From Gari tellinella (Eukaryota; Mollusca; Bivalvia; Cardiida; Psammobiidae): a DNA stretch of 64,000 nt. The notes beneath the pieces are model-generated. The model did not search any database, was not told the origin of the DNA, and saw nothing but the letters and a program-made list of their open reading frames with translations. The position numbers and the translations under genes are program-made. Below are positions 37,901 to 49,900 of this stretch, in pieces (positions within the stretch are counted from its first letter, which is position 1; every line of letters starts with the position of its first letter). The DNA lies in NCBI GenBank assembly GCA_922989275.2, contig OV277861.1:19492540-19556539 (forward strand). Reading direction: 5' to 3'.

Positions 37901-40900
37901 GGTACTTTATAACATAGATGGCTGCAGACTCCCTGTGAATAAATACAAAGATATTCCATACTGACAAGTTGTAATAGAACAAATATAACAATATTCCAAA
38001 AAGGGAATCAAAATATTAATTAATTCATAAATCTTAGAACTCTTTTCTAATATTTTGAGCCTTATCTAAAGAAAATCATATCCAAACACACGTCACATTT
38101 TCGTTACATGCATTCACCATGGACCTGTTTAAAATATATTCTTGATATTCTCTCTGATTTTGTGGCTGAATAGAGAGTCAAATTTGGAAATGATTGCAGG
38201 CAGGCAGGTCACTGATCACTTTTGAAAGGAGCATAAAAACAAACAATATTACTGAGCACATTGCTCTGTCACTCAGCTTTATACATAAATCAAAGTATAG
38301 AGTCAAACTAGTGGTAAACTGTCACTCAAAATAAGATCAATGTGCAATCTTCAACTCTTATAACACCATGGACCTGTTTAAAATATATTCTTAACATTTG
38401 CAAACAGTGTAGACCTAGATCAGAGGGCTCCTAGGAGTTGAGGCACATTCTGTTTTACTTTCAACATGCTTTAAGCTGTCACCTATCTTCAATTTTAGAA
38501 AAGGTCTATAGGGTAATTGGTTGATGAACTGCCACTAAACCCTTTCCCCCATAGCCTGTTTCTAGTTTTGAAGACATGTGACTACTTAAAGCAGACTGAA
38601 AGTAAAGCAGAATGTGCCTTAAGGCACATTCTGCTTTACTTTCAGCCTGCTTTAAGCCATTATCTGCTAGAATCTAGAAAATATTTCTTATGATACATAT
38701 TCATGATTGTAAAAATTGGATCTATTTTCTTTAGTGGAAGAATAATGAAATGCTGAAAAAAAGGTGTATTTATGAAGTAATGGGTTAACACATGTTTGGT
38801 TGTAGAGATAAACATCCAGTACCAACCTAGTATCACCAGTGTCTTTCTTGAAGGCAAAACCAAACACAGCTATCTTCTTGTTAGTGACAGTATTAAAGAG
38901 ACAGTCAATGATTCTATTGGCAAACCGTCTTCTCTGGTATTCATTAATGTTGATTACCTATAAGGAACAAAAACAAGCATAAATAATTATAAAATTATGA
39001 ATGTTCATTAGATATGTTAACCCATTACTCCATGGATACACATTTTTACGTCTTTAATTTATTCCTTTATTGAAGAAAATAGTTTCAATTTATATACATG
39101 TAGTTATTAATATGTTTTAAAAGAAATCTATTCTGTATTTTAACAGACTGTTGCTGAAAGTAAAGCAGAATGTGCCTTATGGCACATTATACTTTACTTT
39201 CCGCCCTCTTTAAGTGATCACCCATCTTAAATACTATGGAGTAATGGGTTAAAATCAATTTTTAGCCAGATGGCATCATCAACATTCACTTATTAACTAT
39301 GAATTATAATCTTTGTCAAAATGGGGTTTAAACAGATGGCTTAAAGCAAGACAACAGTTGTGTAGAATACTTCCACTAAAGATTTCTGAACCCATACATA
39401 TGCCTATTTACACCTTTAATTTATTCATCACCCAAAGAAAATAGTTCCACTTTATACTATCATGAATATGTTTCATAAGAAATATTTTCTATTATCCAAC
39501 AGAAGGTAACTTAGAGCAGGCTGAAAGTAAAGCAGAATGTGCCATTAGACACATTCTGCTTTACTTTTAACCTGCTTTAAGTGGTCACCTGACTTTTACA
39601 AAAAGGGCTACTGGGTTATGAATTCAATGCTTTAGTTTCTGCCATTATCAGCAACATATCCCTACAAATCTCCTCATGCATTCCAGGGATCCAGATAAGA
39701 GGGAGTAAACTGGACAAATTCAACATTTATCACACATTTCATTACCAAATCATTTGGTGTTACTTTTAATAGACAATTCTAATGAGTATTGACACCATAG
39801 GGTTTAATGCAGAAATAAAGATTTGTATTTTTGCAATACTCCCCTTATCTGGAGCCCTGCATTTAATGAATAGTTACTAAACATATGTATGACTTTATGA
39901 ATATTGATTTGCCTTCCAACTGTGCACCTGTCTTTACAAGTTGATGGCAAGCTGAATATTCACATAAACAGCTGACTTGCACAACCTTTGTCCGAAGCTT
40001 TCTAGCAAAAATATTTTTTCTAGACTATTTCTATGGCACACAGTAACTATTCCTGCATAGCCAAAAGTGAAAGTGACCTATCTCCAACTGTATTAAAGGC
40101 AGGTAATTGCTTAACCCATTACCCCTTAAAAACGCCTTTTTACACCTCTCATTTATTCCTCCACTGAAGAAAAAAGTTCCAGTTTATACAGCCAAGAATA
40201 TGTACCAGAAGAAATATTTTCCGTATCCTAGAAGATGGTAGCTTAAAGCAGGCTGAAAGTAAAGCAGAATGTGCCTTAAGGCACATTCTGCTTTACTTTC
40301 AACCTGCTTTAAGTAGTCACCTGTTTTTAAAGCTAGAAATAGGTTAAGAGGTAATGGGTTAAAGCATGGTGAATGTAAAGCAGAAAGTTCCTTAAAGGAG
40401 CTTTCAGCATTACTTTCATCTTTCTTGCCACGGTCCACCTGTATTGAACAGTGTCAACAAATACTTATTTTATGGTGCTTATTTGAAAGTTCGAGGTAAA
40501 GGTGCCAACGCCTATGCAAGAAAAGGGTTAAACACTGACAAAAAGTTATGAATGAGAGGACTACTACAGTTTCAACCTCTCAATTGCCACCACTAAAAAG
40601 AAGACAAATTTATTGTATAAAAGATAGGGGACAGCTTAAAGCAAGGTGACAGTAAAATAGAAAGCTCCTTAAGGAGCTTTCTGTTTTACTGTTACCTTGC
40701 TTTAAGCTGTCACATGTCCTAAACAACTAAATATTTACACAATTTACTGGTCATAATAGAGAGGTTTTATTGTAATCAGATTGGACCAGCTTGATAGGCC
40801 ATTCTGCTTGTACCAAGCTGTCCTGTGATTGTTAAGAAGAGGTAGGCCATCAACAACAACAACAACTGTACTCATACGTATCTGTCACTATGACAAGGTA

Positions 40901-43900
40901 GTATATTATACTTCACTCACCTGTTGCCAATAGGCAGCTACTTCAGGTAGATTTAGGCATTCACATAGATACACAAGATTCAAAACATCTTTCTGAAAGC
41001 AGCTGCCACCAAATCCTGAAGTAAAGCAAAGCATGAGGTCTCATTGAAGAGAAAATATTAAAGCTACAGTCCAATACACCCGTGCACACCCCTATAATTA
41101 TAAACAAAGAAGGGACGTATAGATCTATGTTTAAATTCTCTATAAAACATTTAGGAGCTGTAACGGCTTAATGTGGCATAATATGGCTTTGAAAACCTGT
41201 GCACCAAGAAATGCAGTACCTTTGCATTGGTACAAATTGGTATAAATTGTAGTTAAACTGAAGTGTTAGAATCGAAATAATAGATTCATACTAGTGTATT
41301 ATCGTGCAATTGAACAAATGTGCTAGTAATCATTGAGATGCTGGTAATTAAATTTAATTACTACACATCTCAACTCCTACCTGTGTTCTATTGCACGATA
41401 ATACACTGGTATTAATATATTATTTCTTAATGAATGCTATGCACAAAACCCCTAATGGAAACTTATCCTGCTTTAACCCATTACTCCACATAGAGGCATT
41501 CAGACTCCTTAACCTGTTGACCCCTAAAATGAGTCTAGGGTTCCTTTTAATAGTGCAACTGTGAATAGTACATTTGTCCAATGCAAACTGTGTAGACCTA
41601 AATCAGAGGGTCCTATAGGAACCCTCTGATCAGAGTCTAAAGGTTTTTATTTTTAAAATATATGGTTAAAGGCAACCCTTGATAGTAAACACTGGACTTA
41701 ACTCAAATAGAAACTGGAACTCTTTTATCCCGTTTTAACCCTTTGAACCCTAGTCCCGCATATATAGACATCCTTTTCAAACAATTCAAATAAGAATAGT
41801 ACAATTGTCTTGTGCAAACAGTGAAGACCCAGATCAGAGGGCTCCGAAAGGAGCCCTCTGATCAGGGTCTTCACTGTTTGTCATAATGTCAAACGTTGAC
41901 AAAAACAACCCTTAAAAGTCAGAAATGGACTTAACTAAAATGGAAACTGGAATTGACCATTTAAAGTTTCAGGGAGGAAAGAGTTAAGATGATATCTGTA
42001 TTCAAACCATCCCTGAACACTAGTTTGTGGTGCTTCTATGGATGAGTGGAGTGAGTGCTCAAATGGGACTCCTATGGAGGAAAGAGTTAAAACTGTACAT
42101 ACCAACACTTGCTTTCAGGAACTTGTTGCCTAATCTACTGTCTGTGCCCACTGCATGTGCAACCTCTGACACGTCCGCCCCAGTCGCCTCACACACCGCT
42201 GACATGGCATTGATGCTTGAGATTCTCTGAGCCAAGAAGGCATTAGCGGCCTAGAGAAATGAGAAAATAATTTTGCATACACTCTCAAAAGCATTTTAAT
42301 ACAATAACCTTCCAGTAATATGACATGGGAACAGGCTTGTTTTCTGCTTTTAACCCTTTACTCCATAGTCTGTTTCTATTTTTGACAACAGGTGACCACT
42401 TAAAGCAAGTAATAAGTAAAGCAGGCTGCACCTAAAGGTGCAATCTGCTTTATTTTCGGTTTGCTTTAAGCTACCATCTGCTAGGATATAAAAAAAATAG
42501 TTCTAATGTTGCATATGCATTACTGTATAAATTGGAACTATTTTTATCAGTGGAGGAATAAATTAGTGACGTAAAAAGGCATGTTTATGGGGTAATGGGT
42601 TAATCTAGCACTATTCCACTAGCCCCTAAAGGCGCATTCAGCTTTACTTCCAGCCTGAATTAAGCTACCATCTTCTAGAATATAGATGGTTTTTTTCTTA
42701 TGAACATTATTAATTACTGTATAAAATGAAACTATATTCTTCAGTGGAAGAATAAATGAATTGAGTAAAAATGTGTATCCATGGAGTAACAGGTTTAGTG
42801 TGTATAAGGGAGATAACACCTACCAGTTTTGACAACTCTGATGACCATGTGTTCATAGTTATAACATTTTGTTTGGGTACCCAATGTTCATATACCCAGA
42901 CCAGGGCGTTTATTGCATCTTGTCCTTCTGGAGTCTGTTCTCCACCTATTAGCACTCGGTCAGGATTTAACAAGTCTTTAACAGCTGTGCCTTCTGCCAG
43001 AAACTCAGGGTTGGATAAAATCTGGAAAACAGTAAAATCAGGTTTAATAGTTGTAGTCATATCTAGATAGAATTTATAACAATTAACTCATTACCTCATA
43101 AATATGCCTTTTACGACTTTTATTATTCCTTCACATAAGAAAATAATTTTTATTTATACAGTCAAGAATATGTACAATAAGAAATATTTTCTATATCCTA
43201 GCAGATGATAGCTTAAAGCAGGCTGAAAGTAAAGCAGAATGCGCCTTAAGGCGCATTCTGCTTTACTTTCAAGCTGCTTTAAGTGGTCAACATTCTTCAA
43301 TACTGAAAACAGGCTATGGGGTAACAGGTTAAAGTTGTGTAAAGGGACAACACCATACAAAATTATGGAAATCCCTCCACATTGCCAACTGCTTGACTCA
43401 TTATACCATAGAGACACATTTCAAGCTTTTGATTTATACCTCCATTGAAGGAAATATTTCTAATTCATACAGTCATGAATATGTATTGTAAGAAATTTGT
43501 ATATTCTAATAGATAAAAACAGGCTGAAATTAAAGCTGAATGCACCTATAGGCATATTCTGCTTTACTTTTAACCTGCTTTAAGTATTCAGCTGTCTTCA
43601 AAACAGGCTATGCAGTAAAGGATTAATGCATGGCAATATAATATAATATAACAATATGCAAATATCAATAGTATTAAAGATAAACACATGGTGCTCATAA
43701 TTTATGTTCTAATCACAAAGACTAGGCAGGGCATTCATCAATGAGTGGAATGTAAAACTGTCATTCTACAGCATTGAATACCCCTTAACAAATATCAATT
43801 GTTTTTTATGTATAATAAAAACACTGTTTTAGCACTATTATAAGAACTGAACAGAACTGTTCTGTTCTGTACTATTATAAGTGTTGCCTAAAGCAGAGTA

Positions 43901-46900
43901 TTATGCACTAAGTAAAAGAGCTTGAACGGGTAAGTACAGAAAATCTTTAAAAGCTTAAAAAGTTTGGAATAATTATACAAGTTATTTTCATACATACCTC
44001 ATGAAAGAAATTAAATATTAATTCAAGAAGGTCACATTACATGTAAGAACTGTTAATGCTGATATTTACTCATTGACCCATAACCCCATAGCCTTTTTCT
44101 AGTGTTGAAGACAAGTGACCACTTAAAGCATGTTGAAAGTAAAGCAGAATGTGGCCATAGGCCACATTCTGCTTTACTTTCAGCCTGCTCTAAACTATCA
44201 TCTGCTAGGATAAAGAAAATATTATTTATGTTGCACATTCATGACTTTATCGACTGGAACTACTTTCTTCAGTAGAGGAAAAAACAAAGGTGTTTAATGT
44301 GCATCTAGAGTAATGGGTTAATGCCAGGTTATTGATAAATCATTAATGTTATCTTCAATTAACCCCTTGAACCCTAGTCACTTGTATACTCATCTTAACA
44401 AGTAGTGAAGAGTACACTATTCTAAACATACAGTGGAGACCCTAACTAGAGGGGATCTCAATTGTCAGGTGGCTGAGGGTATGCAGTTTTTCATTATGCA
44501 ATCTTGGCAAGTTGAATTGTTCATTGGAAGCTTAAGGGGTGAATGAGCTGAACATCCCTTCTCTGAAGCTATAATGTTGTCTCTCTGTATGCAAGAATGA
44601 ACAAGACGGTTTATGGTCTCAACGTCCCAATACCTCAACGTACCAGACGGAACGTCCCTATTATCTGGATGGAACGTCCCACTTTATAAAAATTATAGAA
44701 AATCAGTTTTATTTATATTATTGTTGTATAATTTATTGTTTTTGAGATTATTCACGATATATAATCTGATTGATTTAGGATATCTGTTATTACAAAAATG
44801 AACACCCGATCGTAGAAAAAATTGCAAATAGTACACTCCGACGGCCGTGACGGCAGCTAAAGCTAATCTCCTGATAACCTTTTCAAACAGTTTCATCCAG
44901 ATTAGAGACCAACTCAATTCTCATCATATATTCCAAACTGTTTGTAAATTGGATATTAATAAAGTCACATATAGAGGATATATTGATTTAAGCAGGCGTC
45001 ATATTTAGCAGAATTCATTTTCTTTGTTTTCATCGACGGGCGACTCGAAATGCAGAGAACACCACAGGAAAAGGGTTTTATGTTGTAATAGCGTATTTAA
45101 AGGTATCTGTGCACCAGTTTATAAGTCATATATGAATTCCCGCTCAAAAAGATACTTTTATTGTTCAAAAATCGGCGACGATATGAAAAATGCCGATCCT
45201 ACCTAACCTTCGTAAACACCAACTAAAATAAATTTGATGTACTAATATCGTATTTAAAGGCATATATATATTGTGTTTAAATAACTGTGTCGACACCCCT
45301 GTTAAAAAAGGTGGCTTTTCTTGGTTTACCCTGAATCGCCGATAATTTGAAAATACCCACCTTCCTTAACCTATTCATCCCTGAATGGACAATTCCAGTT
45401 TCCAGCTAAGTTTTGTCCATTAATGACTATTTAGGATTGAATAAGACAATATATTGCAAACTGACATACGAGCAGACATTGGGCAGAGGAGCCCTCTGAT
45501 CAGGTTCCTCACTGTATTCGTATGACATGTGTACTCTTCATAGGTACATTATTTGTTAATGACGAGTATACTCGTCGTTAGGGCTGAATGTATAAACCTA
45601 CGAAAAACGCCCCGAGTTCCCCATTTAAAATAGGGGTTATGCATTAATTCTATTTTTGGACTTTTTTCGACACTCCGATACCGAATACAACATTTAAAAT
45701 AGGTTTAAGATATAGTCTTGAAACTTATTATATCAATTAAAATTTATAGTATGAACTATGGTCGAACATTGACGACCATATAAAAGTGCCGAGTATCCGG
45801 GACATACGAAAATAAAAGCCGAAATCAGCATTTAATATGTACATAACATAAGCTCGTTCCCTTGTGAATATTCTTTCCAGACTCCACCCACTGACTAATT
45901 AACTAAATTTCCACTCTGTTATATTAATTAACAATCGTTTTTGCTAAACAGTTGTGACAACTCTGATCTATGATAACTCTATAGACAGGTATAGTAGGCC
46001 CTGACCTATGTCTGCTCTGTTTGCAGAGGCGTTAAAAGGCTCATTTGGGAAAGGGGTAAAAGACCTACAAATTGGTGTTAAAACAAAAATCCCATTCAAA
46101 ATGATTCTTTTATTGGATTAAATGCGGCTACACTTAAAACTGAATTCTCAATCTGCCGTTAAAATTCGAAAAATCTCATTTATGAAATTTAACTTGGTAC
46201 TTTTATATTGACACCGATTTTAACAGTCCACAAAGGCATCTTTTTTAAACTTGACTGAAATTAGTCGCAGGTTCGAAAACACATGTAATTTCAAAGAAAT
46301 CGTAATATCAGTAAAACTTACACATACAGTGAAGAAGACGTTATTCTTTCACGTTTAAACGCAAACGAAATGCAATTGCAATAAAATGTAGGAAATGACA
46401 ACTAGTAGTCAATTCTGAATATTTATTTTAATCTGAGTGGCAAACATTAAGGAGCCTGATCAGACGCCGGGTTACTCTCCAAAATGTTTGCAATTTCAAT
46501 AATAAGTTTTAGCAAAAATGCGTTTTTTTGGAAAGAATAATATGTTCTCCACTATAATTACCTAACAAATCAATAGTCCAGTCAATATTATCTGTAACAA
46601 AACTGATTCGACTCATGCACACAAACACGTAAGGGACGGGTGATTGACAGGACCAGGTCTTTTGAAGTTATAACGACACAGCTTCTTACAGGTTAACCGC
46701 TTTCTGATGACATGTACTGTTTCATCTGTTTCTGCAGACTTTATTTTCGGCAGTCGGCTCCACTTCAAAGTCTTTGATGTTGCCGCGCAGAGGGCGATTT
46801 TTTTTGTTTTTAAAAAGGGACCACCTGATGAGAAGAATCACCAGTCAAATTATCAGAACACACTGTTTAAATGTTATTTAAAAAAATTGTAATAGTTATG

Positions 46901-49900
46901 CACCCATGCAAACCTGGCCTATTAAACAACCGCTGTACCCAGACCATTTAGCCTTATCTATTTTGTTAAGTAAACGGTGTACACTGCTCAGATGAATCCT
47001 TCACGAGTTCTTTGATCAGAATCTGCACTATTTGATGCCCCCGGTATCTATAAATGCGAATGCGTATAGCGTTGTCAAGTCCGTGTGTCCGTCCGTTAAG
47101 TAGACTTTACCGTTTCCTCCAGCATCAATACCACTTACTCAAATCCCTAGATACTTATACAGTTGTTCAGGGCTCCAGATAAGGGGGGTATTTCAAAAAC
47201 TAAAATCTTTATTTCTCAATTAAACCCTATCGTGTCACTACTCATTAGAATCGTCTCCATAGGATTTGGTGGTAAAATGAGTAAGAAAGTGCTGGATTTG
47301 TTCAATTTACCCCCTCTTATCTGGAGTCCTGGTTGTTGTCTTTAAGTTGGTTTACGGGTAAAATATTTAACCCTCATCATGTTTTAAAGTGTGACTTGTC
47401 TAATAATTGCAAACAGGTTGTTTCCAGATCTGGATCCAAACTATTTGTCACTCATTTCAACTTTTCTTCTTTTTCAAATGCATGAAAACTAGTTTTCAGC
47501 TTATCAGACAATATGTTTAAAAAAGACGACAATTCAGCATGAACACGTTAAAAACTCTTTGATCAAATCTTCAAAAGTTAGCCGACTTCGCTTCCCCGCT
47601 CAACATATTCAACTCACAAGTAGAGTTTGTTGTTTTCTAAAAGTGATTGACAGCGGATTTTACTAATAATTATCCAATTGAAATACACCTTTTGGGAGCA
47701 TGAAACTTTCCTATTAGGGTCCAGATGTGAAATTAACAAATGGATAACGTTTCTAAATCTTCGAGTTACGATGTTCGTGTGTATGTAATGAGTTTACACG
47801 CAGTGATCTGTGAATGATTTTCTGGAATTTTACGAAAAATGCTGAAGATAAAAAATAAACTTGGCGAAAACAAAACACTTTTCATGGGAGTATAATTATA
47901 AGGTAAATCGTTAATTTCATTCAAGTGTCATATATAAACCAATAATTTGCTGTCTAATTATGATCTATTATGATATCAATATCTTTTTTTTTATAATGGC
48001 AATTTCGAATTGGAATTGAACGTTTGCTAAATAAATGAAACAAGTTGGAAGTTGGTTTCTGTGTGAATCAATCAGACATTTAAAAACGTTAAGAAACGTT
48101 AAGAAAGTCGCAAACATTTGAACAATTTATCAAAGCGTGCCGATGTTCACACCCTCGCGAAAAATATGCTATGCGATTATCAGCGCGTGCCGAATACACA
48201 GTCAGTGGCATATTAGACTTGACACGTGTATTTGTTACGCCTCTCGTCTGCAACTTTTCCCTTTCATGTATGCCGACATTTCAAAGAGTGTAATCGTAGA
48301 CATGAAACATATACACAGTGAAAAATGGTAGCTACTTGGGTGTGGCATTAGCGAAAGGAAACTTATCTTCTACGAAATACGAAGATTAATGTGATGCTAT
48401 AAGTGGATAAAACAACCCCGACTAACGGAGGATAATACTCACATAGGAACATCGTATGTACACAGTATGTAAGCAAAAAATATTTCATTTAATCCCAGTT
48501 ACTCATTTAAATCACTATTTCACGTTTGCATCAATTAATAATTGTCAAATACGAGTGATATATATAATTTTTTAAAAATGGCACGTTGGATCCACAAATG
48601 GTACGTTGATGTAGTGGGGCGTTGATGCGATGGGGCGTTGAGACCAGACACCAACAAGACTCTGTCTTTAATGAACGAACATGCCCACACTGGAAACAAC
48701 TGTATAGGTATCCAAGTACTTTAAAACCACTCTATTACCATCACTATCACATATGCTAATTGATGGTATTAAATACAGTGACAGCTTAAAGCAAAGTGAC
48801 AGTAAAACAGAAAGCTCCTAAATGAGTCACCTTGCTTTAAGCAATCACCTGTCGTAAACAACTAGTAATTAAAACAATTTACTAGTTGTAATAGAGGTTT
48901 TACTGTATACAAGTACACATGAAAGTGGTGCTGATTCTAGATGAAAATGTAAATTCTCTAGACACCTGAAGGGAGAAAAAGGACAACCATTTTATGTCTC
49001 TTGCATCAGTAGATTCTGGCCATCAGATAAGACAATAAACATTATGCAATAATACCTGATATTTCACGCCTGGCCTCTGATTGGCCCTCAGTATATTGCT
49101 AATACTCTCAGCTGCCTTGACGGGGACTGTGTCAGATAAGACAGAAAACATTGTGCAATAATACCTGATATTTCACGCCTGGCCTCTGATTGGCCCTCAG
49201 TATATTGCTTATACTCTCAGCTGCCTTGACGGGGACTGTGCTTTTCTCCACCACTATTTTAGACTCTGTTGAGACATCAGCTATCATTCTGGCTGCTGAT
49301 TCAATGTACTTCAAGTCAGCTGCTCTGCCCTACAACACACAGGTTACAAATGAAAGAAAATAGTTTCAATAGGCCACAGGAGAACAGTTCGTCATTAGGC
49401 ATTGTTTTGATTTGTTATGATGTTACGTCGCTTTCAACAGCATTTAAGTCATATCGTGACATCACGCTAATTACATCTGGCATTGTAATCCTGCCATTAA
49501 TATTCTATGTCAGTGTTTAACCCTTTTACCCATAGAAGCACATTTTAGCAAACTTAATCTATTCCTCCACTGAAGAAAATAATTTATACAGTCATGAATA
49601 TGTATCACAAGAAATACTTTCTATGTTCAAGCAGATGGTATCTTAAAACAGGCTGAAAGTATAGCAGAATGTGCCTAAATTCTGCTTTACTTTCAACCTG
49701 CTTTAAGTGGTCATGATTGTGTCTTCAAAACTTATAGAAACAGCTCAAACAGTCATCTGTCAGGATGTACAACAAGTTTCTATGGCCCTATATCTGGACA
49801 GCAGACGTATAAACAATTGTCTCTATGAGGAACACGTAAATGCACTGCTACCCGGTATATCAACAGAAAAATTGCCTTATTGAAAGCTATTGGATTATAT

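Larger units (their letters stand above)
44608..48652. mobile_element. 4,045-bp DNA transposon with 8-bp target duplication
   Basis: Both ends start GGTNTNTGGTCTCAACG and align for about 87 bp, with CAACGTCCCA-like units spaced along each end. AACAAGAC flanks it exactly on both sides (44600-44607 and 48653-48660). An 8-bp duplication fits hAT- or P-like transposons. No transposase survives: the interior is AT-rich and hosts later insertions (a TTAA-2 at 45368-45595, TA-2 at 46325-46556, CAGGG-2 at 47168-47329). Confidence 0.8.

Noticed and set aside
42771..43070. 99-codon plus-strand frame
   Set aside because: Antisense shadow of UGDH exon 4.
49057..49130. Second functional copy of UGDH exon 3
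   Set aside because: It is only the 3' half; splicing into it shifts the frame and meets a stop within about a dozen codons.
49269..49520. 83-codon plus-strand frame
   Set aside because: Antisense of UGDH exon 3 plus intron.
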